DNA of 48,616 nt from Deltaproteobacteria bacterium (GTDB taxonomy: Bacteria; Desulfobacterota; Desulfuromonadia; Geobacterales; Pseudopelobacteraceae), in the NCBI GenBank assembly GCA_021781535.1, contig JAJXWO010000030.1, positions 1 through 48,616 on the forward strand, read 5' to 3'. A program made the position numbers and the translations under genes. The notes beneath the pieces were generated by a model that was given only the letters and a program-made list of their open reading frames with translations, did not search any database and was not told the DNA's origin. Shown piece after piece: positions 1 to 7,497 of the stretch (position 1 is the first letter of the stretch; each line of letters starts with the position of its first letter).

Positions 1-45
1 TGCTTTACGGACCTTAACCTGCTCATTGCAGCAGATAGCACTACT

Positions 46-85
46 AAACAGAGGGACAGGTTTTACTGACTGCCCCTCTGTTTTT
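46..85 (+). terminator. Rho-independent terminator of an off-window gene
   Basis: A 14-bp stem with one mismatch (left arm 46-59, right arm 70-83) is followed by a short T run on the plus strand. It most likely ends a plus-strand gene lying upstream of the window. Nothing else in 1-185 looks like a gene. Confidence 0.75.
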
Positions 86-185
86 AGTGACCTACCGCCA
101 AACTGTCATGCCGCTCTGGTGATTCCCTGAATCTGCAGACATCAAAGCCGAAACCGAGTACCTCCAAAAACTTCGTATTTCAACG

Positions 186-213
186 ATGACATCCTGCCTC
201 ATAGTGGTATAAT
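186..213 (+). promoter_or_regulatory. Sigma-70 promoter, extended -10
   Basis: ATGACA at 186-191, a 16-bp spacer and a perfect TATAAT at 208-213, preceded by TG as TGGTATAAT (extended -10). The implied transcription start, near 220, rules out an in-frame ATG at 212 that overlaps the -10 box and supports the start at 293 for the next gene. Confidence 0.65.
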
Positions 214-292
214 GCAAAGCAATCTGTGTCTCAATTTGAGTAGAGGCCAATTCAATACCAATGTATGCATAACAGATCAGAGGTTATTCAAA

Positions 293-553
293 ATGAATAA
301 ACGATACTCCACAATTTTTACCATTACCGTTGCTGCTGTGCTCGTAGGCAGCGTCGCCTATGCCGCTAAAAAGAAACTACAGACTAAGTCAAAACCTATG
401 TTTCCGGATGTATCCGAAGTTGATTTAGCCGCTGGTCTCTTTGATGCTGATGTGAACCAGAAGCAGAAATCACCAAAAGAGAGCGATATAAATTCTCATG
501 GTGATGAGCAGCTTAATGACCTGATTATTGCAATGAAACCTGATAAAGAATAG
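293..553 (+). CDS. Small exported or membrane-anchored hypothetical protein
   Basis: An 86-residue protein I do not recognise. The N-terminus has a short basic start, a hydrophobic stretch at about residues 8-22 and an AYA-A junction, so it reads as a cleavable signal peptide or a single membrane anchor. The rest is hydrophilic and lysine- and aspartate-rich. The start at 293 is chosen because AGAGG lies about 10 bases upstream, and the longer frame opening at 212 would start inside the -10 box of the promoter. It precedes three PilZ genes on the same strand, so a surface or regulatory link is possible but not shown. Confidence 0.6.
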   Translation: MNKRYSTIFTITVAAVLVGSVAYAAKKKLQTKSKPMFPDVSEVDLAAGLFDADVNQKQKSPKESDINSHGDEQLNDLIIAMKPDKE

Positions 554-574
554 ATGAGTAAAAATGCTCGTCTA
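551..574 (+). other. Short stem-loop at the end of the small exported gene
   Basis: An 8-bp stem with one G-U wobble (551-558 with 567-574) begins at the stop codon. It is followed by a GT-rich stretch but no clear T run, so it is at best a weak terminator. Confidence 0.3.
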
Positions 575-640
575 TCCGTTGTGGTTTTCATCCCATATCC
601 AAAAGTTCTTGCAATGCTTGAATTATCTCAATCGGGTAAA

Positions 641-665
641 GTAACAACAGGCATCCTGTTGTTAC
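641..665. repeat. Perfect inverted repeat upstream of the first PilZ gene
   Basis: Two perfect 11-bp arms (641-651 and 655-665) surround CAT. No T run follows. It could form a stable RNA hairpin in the leader of the PilZ gene or serve as a protein-binding site. No family could be assigned. Confidence 0.6.
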
Positions 666-707
666 AAAGCCAAACATGGCTAAACCAGCTCCAGATGAGT
701 GACTTGT

Positions 708-977
708 ATGGAAAGCACGAGACATAATTTAAGAATCAAAGGTGATTCCCATTGTCTCTTAACGAGTGGCAACGGGATTACCTATCATGCACGACTTGTT
801 AATTTATCATTAGGCGGGGCATTGATTGAGATTAATAATATTTTCCATGGCTTGCACTTAGAGGATACGTGTGAGCTGACACTGAGTGAAACTCCTAATA
901 CATTCTCAACAAAATTCACAGGTGTGATAGTAAGACTTGAATCTGATATTGTAGGAATTAGTTTTACACATCAGTAA
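708..977 (+). CDS. PilZ-domain protein, single domain
   Basis: An 89-residue single PilZ domain. PilZ domains bind cyclic di-GMP through an RxxxR motif and a [D/N]xSxxG motif. Both are visible: R5-H-N-L-R9 and N32-L-S34-L-G-G37. Lacking other domains, it would act as a c-di-GMP adaptor through a partner. ATG 708 is taken as the start because the RxxxR motif follows directly. An in-frame GTG at 699 would add three residues, and neither has a strong Shine-Dalgarno. It is a paralogue of the next gene, with matching residues such as SHCLL and the SL-GAL region. Confidence 0.75.
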   Translation: MESTRHNLRIKGDSHCLLTSGNGITYHARLVNLSLGGALIEINNIFHGLHLEDTCELTLSETPNTFSTKFTGVIVRLESDIVGISFTHQ

Positions 978-1096
978 CAAAGACCCGACACATACAACTC
1001 TTGTGTGACCTTTCCCCTCGCAATGATAATTTCCTGCAATTAGTTCATTCATTGTCCGGTTAAAGTGGTATTTTTAAAAATTAAGGAGTAATTCAT

Positions 1097-1438
1097 ATGA
1101 AAAGTGAGAACGATTTCAAAATAACAACAGGTTCACATTGTCTTCTGATGGGTCTTGATGGAGTCACCTATCAGGCACTGCTAGGTGATTTGTCATTGAC
1201 TGGTGCATTAATTAAACTGAATGATAACATTCCAAATGGCCTGCACGTTGGAGAAATGTGCGGCCTTATGCTAACTGGCACTACTAAATTGAGTTCCGCA
1301 AAGTATACTGGAAGGATAGTTGAGCTTAATTCTAATGGCGTGGGGATTAGTTTTAACCATCAGGAGCATCAGCACCAGAAGAATAAATATTCTCCTCCAG
1401 AAAAGGTTGTACAACTAAAAAATCCACCACATAATTAA
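1097..1438 (+). CDS. PilZ-like protein with a degenerate c-di-GMP site
   Basis: A 113-residue paralogue of the preceding gene. The second signature is intact (D31-L-S33-L-T-G36), but the position of the first reads E4-N-D-F-K8, so both arginines of RxxxR are gone. In this family those arginines contact c-di-GMP, so weak or no binding is expected; this is an inference. The last 20 or so residues are a basic, proline-containing tail absent from the neighbour. A good AAGGAG sits about 8 bases before ATG 1097. The stop codon lies inside a hairpin that may end transcription. Confidence 0.7.
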   Translation: MKSENDFKITTGSHCLLMGLDGVTYQALLGDLSLTGALIKLNDNIPNGLHVGEMCGLMLTGTTKLSSAKYTGRIVELNSNGVGISFNHQEHQHQKNKYSPPEKVVQLKNPPHN

Positions 1439-1449
1439 GTGGGTTTCTT
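1420..1449 (+). terminator. Weak terminator-like hairpin
   Basis: An 8-bp stem with one G-U wobble (1420-1427 with 1439-1446), an 11-base loop and a short pyrimidine tail, overlapping the stop codon of the second PilZ gene. The T run is short, so termination would be partial. Confidence 0.35.
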
Positions 1450-1581
1450 GAGTAACTGATGATGCCAATTTATATTTGGCCATGCGTTCGCATAAATACC
1501 CCGTGTGGATGAAGATAGACCTAATAAATCGTTTTGTTAGTTTACATAACAGCATTCCCTCTTTTTAGAAACGGGCTATTT

Positions 1582-2304
1582 ATGGACGACTCATACCTCT
1601 ACAGCACCAGAATACAGAATACCTTTGATGAAGATCAGGCTGAAATTCTTTATCTGTTTAAAGAGGAACTGGCCAGACAGCCTAAATTCCAAATCACCCT
1701 GATCAATTATTATCAAGGGTTGCCTGTATCATGTCCTGGCCATATTATCAGCATCGAGAAAGACATGATCGACGTTGATGTTGCACCATATCAGGCATTT
1801 ACCATGAAGGATCACCATTACACATTCATACGCAGCAAGATACTGGTTCATGATGTCCATGCAAATATTCAATATGTAAATATCAGCAAACGTGCCGCAA
1901 CGTTGAGGAAACTGTGCTATGTTGAAATCATGGCAGAAAGAAGAAACTATCTCCGGTTGACACTAGGAAAACCTCAAAATGCTGCTTTCAAAACCAATGA
2001 GGGGTTAGCTAAAGGCAAGCTTGTTGAAATATCAATAAACGGCGCCTGTGTTCAGATTGACACCCCCTGTTGTCTTGAAAAAGGTGAAGAAACAACTCTA
2101 TCGTTCACACTGCACAACATGGCTCAAAATGAAAATTATAACATACGAACTCAGGCCACTCTTGTCGGCATTGACGGAGATACCTTTCCAAGAAGGTACA
2201 GGTTCATCACTGAGCCAGACAAGATATTAGATCGTGAGATAGCCAGATATCTGCTGCAGAGACAAATAGAAATTCTTCAAGAAATCAAAGTTGTGACTGA
2301 ATAA
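1582..2304 (+). CDS. Two-domain PilZ protein, YcgR-like architecture
   Basis: A 240-residue protein. Residues 1 to about 110 resemble the beta-rich N-terminal domain found before PilZ in YcgR-type flagellar brake and other c-di-GMP effectors. The C-terminal part has the PilZ signatures R121-N-Y-L-R125 and E149-I-S151-I-N-G154, the latter with E in place of the usual D or N. YcgR-type proteins bind c-di-GMP at the junction of the two domains. ATG 1582 is preferred to the upstream TTG at 1534, whose extra residues look non-coding. The Shine-Dalgarno is poor. It is the third PilZ gene in a row, so the cluster is probably one c-di-GMP response module, although its target is unknown. Confidence 0.7.
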   Translation: MDDSYLYSTRIQNTFDEDQAEILYLFKEELARQPKFQITLINYYQGLPVSCPGHIISIEKDMIDVDVAPYQAFTMKDHHYTFIRSKILVHDVHANIQYVNISKRAATLRKLCYVEIMAERRNYLRLTLGKPQNAAFKTNEGLAKGKLVEISINGACVQIDTPCCLEKGEETTLSFTLHNMAQNENYNIRTQATLVGIDGDTFPRRYRFITEPDKILDREIARYLLQRQIEILQEIKVVTE

Positions 2305-2335
2305 GAATCAGCCCACCGTCTCTAGCTTGACCACA

Positions 2336-2599
2336 TCAGATCAAACCCAACTTTCTCTCCAGCCTCTCCACCACTTCGGCAACGGTACCTTCAATGCCGT
2401 CTCCGCGGACGGTAAAATACAGGAATTGTCCCGTGTGGTCGGACCAGTAAATATCTTCCACCGGCAGCGGTTCAAGCAGGGCCTCGATCTTTTCGTAAGA
2501 GATCAACGGATCTCCGTCTGGCCACTTCCTGTCGAGCCTGGCCTGTTGGGCATCTGTCAAGGGTATCCGGTATGTTATCGAATAGACTTCTGCCTTCAT
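2336..2599 (-). CDS. Small hypothetical protein, coupled to the gene upstream
   Basis: An 87-residue, acidic and soluble-looking protein with no signal peptide and no recognised domain. The sequence is rich in aromatic and leucine residues and ends in an amphipathic helix (EVVERLERKLGLI). Its ATG overlaps the stop of the upstream 60-residue gene as TAATG, so translation is almost certainly coupled. The tight coupling suggests the two products work together. I cannot assign a function. Confidence 0.65.
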   Translation of the reverse strand: MKAEVYSITYRIPLTDAQQARLDRKWPDGDPLISYEKIEALLEPLPVEDIYWSDHTGQFLYFTVRGDGIEGTVAEVVERLERKLGLI

Positions 2600-2781
2600 T
2601 ACGGCTTAATATAGGCATTAAGCCCGATCGTGATCGGTTTTCCGTCTACCTCGGCAGTAGTGACAGCATTTCCACGCGTGCTGGCAACCACCAGGGTTTT
2701 GCCGGATGCAGACGGCGTCGGCTTTTCCAGATCTATTTCAATGCAAAGCTTGTTCCCTTTGATTTCTACAGTCATTGCCAT
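2599..2781 (-). CDS. Small conserved-looking hypothetical protein
   Basis: A 60-residue protein, first of a two-gene minus-strand unit. It has alternating beta-like segments and a central SASGKTLVVAST stretch. My recollection is that small proteins with this stretch occur in many bacteria and mobile elements without a known role, but this is not checked. AGGGAG lies about 8 bases before ATG 2781. It overlaps the next gene by TAATG. A palindrome at 2930-2942 lies upstream and could be an operator. Confidence 0.65.
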   Translation of the reverse strand: MAMTVEIKGNKLCIEIDLEKPTPSASGKTLVVASTRGNAVTTAEVDGKPITIGLNAYIKP

Positions 2782-3149
2782 TATGGTTCTCCCTCTTGTC
2801 CAGAACTTTTTATTACACCACCATCTTTACAGATTTATCTTACACATGCAATACGGGTAAATATTTGCCAAACCGTTACAAAGTATTGTACATTCCCAGC
2901 AATCCCCTGTTTTAGAAGGGAAAAATATGGATACCGGGTATCAGCTGCAAAAAACGGTATAATGTCAAGCAGTGTGGCTGAAATAACAAATCACCTGAAA
3001 TTCCGGCTAATAGTGTGATGGCCAGTCCCGTTAACCGGCAATCCGGCCCCGTATTGACCGGCGCAAACAAATTCGAATTAGTTGGTTGAAAACGGACTTG
3101 AGATTCAAAACCACTTATGTGACTGCCGCTATTAAAATATAAATAAAAA
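2782..3149. other. Intergenic region between divergent units
   Basis: About 370 bases with no convincing gene. It holds a perfect 13-bp palindrome (2930-2942) and an AT-rich run near 3130-3150 just before the pqi operon. A TATAAT-like box near 2957 has no matching -35. Promoters for both flanking units must lie here, but I could not fix their positions. Confidence 0.5.
2930..2942. promoter_or_regulatory. Perfect 13-bp palindrome, possible operator
   Basis: GATACC, G, GGTATC. It lies about 150 bases upstream of the coupled small genes and 220 bases upstream of the first pqiA. It is too short to be a terminator, so a protein-binding site is the more likely reading. Confidence 0.3.
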
Positions 3150-3164
3150 AGGAACCAGGTTCCT
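3150..3164. promoter_or_regulatory. Palindrome covering the pqiA ribosome-binding site
   Basis: Perfect 7-bp arms around one base, AGGAACC-A-GGTTCCT, ending two bases before ATG 3166. The left arm contains the only Shine-Dalgarno-like AGGA, so the same bases could be an operator or a hairpin that masks the ribosome-binding site. Confidence 0.4.
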
Positions 3165-3165
3165 G

Positions 3166-3798
3166 ATGCCCCACTTCCCTACTCAACTTATTGTCTGCCA
3201 CGACTGCGATCTGCTCCAGCGGGAGATTCCCCTCAATCGTGGCTGCGCAGCCAGCTGCAGCCGTTGCGGCGCGGTGCTGTATCGCAACGCCACCGACAGC
3301 ATAGACCGCACGCTCGCCTATACCCTGACCGCCGCCGTGCTGTTCGTGATAGCCAATGCATTTCCAATTTTCGCGATCGAGGTTCAGGACTCCCATAGGG
3401 CAATCAACCTTGCAGGGGCCGTGCGTTCTCTCTGGAACCAGCAGATGCAGCCCGTTTCACTGCTTGTTTTCCTGACAGCTTTCTTCATCCCGGCACTGGA
3501 GCTTATCACGATGAGCTATCTCCTGCTGCCGCTCAAATTTCAGCGCGTGCCTGTCGGGTACACCTTCATCCTGCGCATGTTACGGATTGTCGAACCGTGG
3601 GGCATGGTCGAGGTGTTCATGCTCGGTGTACTGGTTTCGCTGGTGAAACTTACCAGCTCGTTCAAAGTCATTCCCGGCATTGCTCTTTGGTCTTTCGGGA
3701 TTCTGACCCTGATGCTTGCTGCCGCCGCCGCATCGTTCAGTGCCCGGGATGTCTGGGCCCGCCTGGACAAAAAACCGGATACAGAGGTGGGCTCGTGA
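3166..3798 (+). CDS. pqiA: PqiA-family membrane protein, first half-length copy
   Basis: A 210-residue member of the paraquat-inducible protein A family, inner-membrane partners of MCE proteins in envelope lipid transport. A zinc-ribbon-like N-terminus (CHDC at residues 11-14 and CSRC at 31-34) is followed by about four membrane segments (near 46-66, 95-118, 142-160 and 165-185). Escherichia coli PqiA is a duplicated protein of about 417 residues; here each half is a separate gene. The start is tied to AAGGAA within the palindrome at 3150-3164. Its stop overlaps the next start (GTGA), so this is the first gene of a tightly coupled four-gene operon. Confidence 0.85.
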   Translation: MPHFPTQLIVCHDCDLLQREIPLNRGCAASCSRCGAVLYRNATDSIDRTLAYTLTAAVLFVIANAFPIFAIEVQDSHRAINLAGAVRSLWNQQMQPVSLLVFLTAFFIPALELITMSYLLLPLKFQRVPVGYTFILRMLRIVEPWGMVEVFMLGVLVSLVKLTSSFKVIPGIALWSFGILTLMLAAAAASFSARDVWARLDKKPDTEVGS

Positions 3799-4430
3799 CA
3801 GAGTTGGCAGCCAACGCCGCCGGACAGGGTCTTTGCTCCTGCCATGTCTGCAACCTCGTATCCAGGCGGGGACCGGAGTCGGCTCAGGCTCGTTGTCCCC
3901 GCTGCGGCGCCTCCCTGCATTTCCGCAAGCCCGGCAGCGTGGCACGGTGCTGGGCACTGCTGCTAGCCGCCTACATCCTCTATATCCCCGCGAACCTCCT
4001 GACGATAATGGAGACCGGTTCGCTCTTCAGTTACCGCAGGGACACCATCATGAGCGGCGTGATCCAGCTATGGAAAACGGGCTCCTACGCGATTGCCGTT
4101 GTCGTGTTCATAGCCAGCGTTACGATTCCGCTGCTTAAACTGATCTCACTCACCTTGCTGCTCGTTTCGGTGCAGCGCCGTTCCAGATGGCGCCCCAGAC
4201 AGCGTACCCAGCTCTACCGGATGGTAGAGTTTGTCGGCCGCTGGTCGATGCTGGATATCTATGTGGTAACACTCCTGGCCGCACTGGTGAGACTTGGAAA
4301 CATCGCCACGGTAAAAGCTGGGCCCGGCGCGCTTGCTTTTGGCGCTGTTGTAGTACTGACCATGTTTGCGTCCATGCAATTCGACCCACGTATGATCTGG
4401 GACCCTTTTCAGAAAGAGAGAAATTCATGA
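3795..4430 (+). CDS. pqiA: PqiA-family membrane protein, second half-length copy
   Basis: A 211-residue PqiA-family protein corresponding to the second half of the E. coli protein. A CHVC and CPRC zinc ribbon in the first 40 residues is followed by about four membrane segments, with the first containing a PANLL motif. GTG 3795 is chosen as the start because it overlaps the stop of the first copy. The frame continues open upstream, but only as antisense-like low-complexity sequence. The stop overlaps the pqiB start as ATGA. It probably forms a complex with the first copy in the inner membrane to serve PqiB. Confidence 0.85.
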   Translation: MTELAANAAGQGLCSCHVCNLVSRRGPESAQARCPRCGASLHFRKPGSVARCWALLLAAYILYIPANLLTIMETGSLFSYRRDTIMSGVIQLWKTGSYAIAVVVFIASVTIPLLKLISLTLLLVSVQRRSRWRPRQRTQLYRMVEFVGRWSMLDIYVVTLLAALVRLGNIATVKAGPGALAFGAVVVLTMFASMQFDPRMIWDPFQKERNS

Positions 4431-6100
4431 CCGAAACGCCTCAAAAGCCTGACCTCTCCGATATTCCCGACGCTGTCAGTGAACCAAAGCGACGCTTCTC
4501 GATTCAATTGGTCTGGATCATTCCGATCGTCGCAGCGCTTATCGGCCTTTCGCTCGCGGTCAAGTTTTTTGTGGATCGCGGGGAGACCATCACCATCACC
4601 TTCAAGACCGGCGAAGGAATGGAGGCGGGTAAAACCAAGATCAAGTACAAGGATGTGCAGATTGGCGAAGTAAAGGGGCTTGCCATCGCCAAGGACCGTT
4701 CTCACGTGGTAGTAACCGCCGAACTGTCGAAGGATGCCAGAGGACTCCTGGTTAAAGACACACGCTTCTGGGTGGTAAGCGACAGGATATCGGGCGGCAC
4801 TGTTTCCGGGCTCGGAACGCTGGTCGGCGGGTCCTACATTGGCGTCGATGCCGGCACCTCGAATGAAAGCCGGGATGAATTCATCGGTCTTGAGACGCCG
4901 CCAGCGGTTTCGATGGACATACCGGGGCGCCTGTTTATCCTCCACGCTGCCGATGTCGGCTCACTCGACACCTCCTCGCCGATTTTATACCGTCGCATGC
5001 AGGTGGGACAGGTTATCAGCACAGAACTTGACCGGGACGGCAAAGGGGTCACCATAAAGGCTTTCATCCGCGCCCCGTTCGACCAGTATGTCAAGACCAG
5101 TTCCATTTTCTGGCACGCAAGCGGCATTGACCTGACCCTCAACGCAAACGGTGTAAAGATCAACACGGAATCCATGGTTTCAATTCTTCTGGGAGGCATT
5201 GCCTTCCAGACGCCCCAAGACCAGGCTGACGCGCAACCGGCCGCCTCCAACAGCGTTTTTCCTCTGTTCAGCACCAGAGATGAGGCGCTGAAGCACGCGG
5301 AAAGGGTCGAGCCCTACCTCCTCGTGTTCAAGGAATCGGTGCGCGGCCTTTCCGTCGGAGCGCCGGTTGATCTCCAGGGGGTTACCGTGGGCGAAGTAAC
5401 AAAGATCGACGTGGCACTGGACTCAAGAAACTCGGAACTTTCCATCCCGGTTGAGATACAGTTTTATCCGGAGCGACTCCATCCGCAGCACCACAATACG
5501 TTGCAGCAGATTAAGCCCCCGGATTCCCGGTCTCTCCTCACTGCGCTCGTCGCACATGGTTTACGGGCAGAGATTAAAAGCGGAAACCTGTTGACCGGCC
5601 AACTGTATGTCGCACTGGATTTCTTCCCCGCGGCAAAACCCTCGAAAATCGACTGGAGCACAACTCCGCCCGGCTTTCCCACCGTTCCCGGTTCCATGAG
5701 CCAGTTGCAAAAGAAACTGATGCATATTGTCCAGAAAATTGAAAAGATGCCGTTGGAGGAACTTGCCGGCGATGCAGGTAAATCAATACGTTCCCTTGAT
5801 GCTACCCTGAAAAGCGCCGAAAGACTGATAAACAATATAGACACCTCGGTGCTCCCGGAAACACGTTCAGTACTTCTGGAGGCACGAGAATCTCTGAAAG
5901 ATGTGCGTAATACGCTCAGAGAGACACGCAAGACTCTGGGCGGCGCAAATCAGGTTCTTTCCAGCGATGCGCCGGCAGTGCTGGACTTGCGCGATACAAT
6001 GCGGGAAGTGTCGAGAGCGGCTCAGTCGCTGCGGGTATTGAGTGATTACCTGGAGCAGCACCCGGAATCCCTGATTCGCGGTAAACGGGAGGAAAAATAA
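4427..6100 (+). CDS. pqiB: PqiB, MCE-domain lipid-transport protein
   Basis: A 557-residue protein, close to the length of E. coli PqiB. It has one N-terminal membrane anchor (about residues 28-46), then three MCE-like repeats in the periplasm (roughly 50-145, 160-250 and 305-400), and a long alpha-helical, probably coiled-coil C-terminus (about 430-545). PqiB forms a hexameric tunnel across the periplasm that is thought to carry lipids between membranes. ATG 4427 overlaps the upstream stop as ATGA, and the stop overlaps pqiC as TAATG. The whole set therefore looks like one translationally coupled operon. Confidence 0.92.
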   Translation: MTETPQKPDLSDIPDAVSEPKRRFSIQLVWIIPIVAALIGLSLAVKFFVDRGETITITFKTGEGMEAGKTKIKYKDVQIGEVKGLAIAKDRSHVVVTAELSKDARGLLVKDTRFWVVSDRISGGTVSGLGTLVGGSYIGVDAGTSNESRDEFIGLETPPAVSMDIPGRLFILHAADVGSLDTSSPILYRRMQVGQVISTELDRDGKGVTIKAFIRAPFDQYVKTSSIFWHASGIDLTLNANGVKINTESMVSILLGGIAFQTPQDQADAQPAASNSVFPLFSTRDEALKHAERVEPYLLVFKESVRGLSVGAPVDLQGVTVGEVTKIDVALDSRNSELSIPVEIQFYPERLHPQHHNTLQQIKPPDSRSLLTALVAHGLRAEIKSGNLLTGQLYVALDFFPAAKPSKIDWSTTPPGFPTVPGSMSQLQKKLMHIVQKIEKMPLEELAGDAGKSIRSLDATLKSAERLINNIDTSVLPETRSVLLEARESLKDVRNTLRETRKTLGGANQVLSSDAPAVLDLRDTMREVSRAAQSLRVLSDYLEQHPESLIRGKREEK

Positions 6101-6753
6101 TGAAACATAACATTATTGCTATCAGCAAATTGGAAGTTACGGCTCTTTTCCCGTTTATCAGAACCGGAATGCTGGCCGTCTGCCTGGCCTCGGCGTTAAC
6201 CGGTTGCAGCAGATCACCACGGGTAACCTTCTACACCCTTGTACCCGGCACACAGGTCAAGACGTCTGCCCCGGCAACGGCGGCAGCTCCGACGATAGTC
6301 GTCGGGCCGGTGACGCTTCCCGAGGTGGTGGACCGGCCGCAGCTTGTGCTGCGCGTTGCCGCCAATCGGGTGGACATTCTGGAATCACACCGCTGGGCCG
6401 AGCCGCTCAAGAGCGAGATTCCCCGGCTCATCGCAGAAAACCTGAGACGCCTCCTCGGCTCAGAGCACGTTTCGTCATATCTCCAGCATACCGGCACCAA
6501 TGCAGATTACCGGATTTTGCTGGATATCCAGCGTTTCGAGGCAACTCCGGGAGAGGCCGTCACTGTCGAAGCCGCCTGGGCTCTGCGCCGTACCGGAGGC
6601 GGTACTTTGAAAACGGGGCATTCGTTGATACGTGAGCCTCTGGGAGCGGGAACCAGAGACTACGATTCCCTGGTGGCGGCCTACGGACGGGCACTCCTTG
6701 CCGTGAGCGCCGATCTGGCACAGGCAATCCGGGCTGAAGCCACCCGGGAGTAG
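6100..6753 (+). CDS. pqiC: PqiC-like outer-membrane lipoprotein
   Basis: A 217-residue ABC-type transport auxiliary lipoprotein (PqiC, DUF330). A hydrophobic signal segment ends in the lipobox LTGC with C36. Downstream are the FYTL segment and the VGPVTLPEVVDRPQLVLR region typical of PqiC. The family partners PqiB at the outer membrane. The start overlaps the pqiB stop (TAATG). The signal peptide is long, and a shorter start at M24 would lose the basic N-region, so 6100 is kept. A small GC-rich hairpin near 6768-6787 separates it from the next operon. Confidence 0.85.
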   Translation: MKHNIIAISKLEVTALFPFIRTGMLAVCLASALTGCSRSPRVTFYTLVPGTQVKTSAPATAAAPTIVVGPVTLPEVVDRPQLVLRVAANRVDILESHRWAEPLKSEIPRLIAENLRRLLGSEHVSSYLQHTGTNADYRILLDIQRFEATPGEAVTVEAAWALRRTGGGTLKTGHSLIREPLGAGTRDYDSLVAAYGRALLAVSADLAQAIRAEATRE

Positions 6754-6816
6754 ATACAAATTTAAAGGCCGGACAAATCAGCCCGGCATTCTACAGAACT
6801 GGCTACCGGAGTATTC

Positions 6817-7497
6817 ATGCCCGCCATAGAAACCCGCTCCATTTCAAAAACATATATGATCGACGGCCGAACAATGACGGTCCTCGACAACATTTCCCTT
6901 AGCGTTGCAGAGGGTGAATTCCTTGTCATCAAAGGTGAAAGCGGCAGCGGCAAATCGACACTCCTCTCGATCCTTTCAGGCCTCGACCGCCCCGAAACGG
7001 GCAGAGTACTGCTTGGTGAGCGGGATATCACCGATCTCACGGAAGATGATCTGGCGCCAATCAGAAATGTCGTCTTCGGCTTCGTCTTTCAGTCGTTCCA
7101 CCTGATCCCGTCTCTCACGGCGCTCGAGAATGTGATGTTTCCCGCCGAGCTGCGCGGAGACATGCGAGCCCGGGAAAAAGCGGATCACCTTCTTGAGCGG
7201 GTCGGACTTGCCGGCCGGGCAACCAGCTTTCCCCATCAGCTCTCCGGAGGTGAAAAACAGCGCTGCGCCATCTGCCGGGCGTTGATTAACGAACCGCACA
7301 TTCTCTTTGCCGATGAACCGACCGGCAATCTTGACATGGCAAACGGCAAATCTGTCCTGGAACTGCTTCTTGAATTGCACCGCGAACAGCGGATGACCAT
7401 GATTCTTGTTACCCACAGCCTGGAGATCGCGCAAACGGCAGATCGGGTTGTCACCCTCCGTGACGGGAGGATTGTCGCAAACTCCGCCCATGTATAG
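6817..7497 (+). CDS. ybbA: ABC transporter ATP-binding protein, YbbA/LolD type
   Basis: A 226-residue ATPase of the MacB/LolD/FtsE group. Walker A is GESGSGKST at about residues 36-44, the signature is LSGGEKQR, and Walker B is ILFADEPTGNLD. It serves the following FtsX-type permease, whose start overlaps its last codons. YbbA is assigned because permease and TesA-like esterase follow, matching the ybbA-ybbP-tesA grouping of E. coli. The E. coli system is thought to handle lipophilic molecules, but its substrate is not firmly established. LolD itself is less likely because the permease is of the long single-chain type. Confidence 0.82.
   Translation: MPAIETRSISKTYMIDGRTMTVLDNISLSVAEGEFLVIKGESGSGKSTLLSILSGLDRPETGRVLLGERDITDLTEDDLAPIRNVVFGFVFQSFHLIPSLTALENVMFPAELRGDMRAREKADHLLERVGLAGRATSFPHQLSGGEKQRCAICRALINEPHILFADEPTGNLDMANGKSVLELLLELHREQRMTMILVTHSLEIAQTADRVVTLRDGRIVANSAHV

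Noticed and set aside
212..292. Extension of the small exported protein to an ATG at 212
   Set aside because: The ATG overlaps the -10 TATAAT of the promoter at 208-213, so it would not be transcribed.
2572..3018. Long plus-strand open frame antisense to the small coupled genes
   Set aside because: The minus-strand frames have a good Shine-Dalgarno and a TAATG joint, while the plus frame has no start site and a cysteine- and arginine-rich composition typical of antisense sequence.
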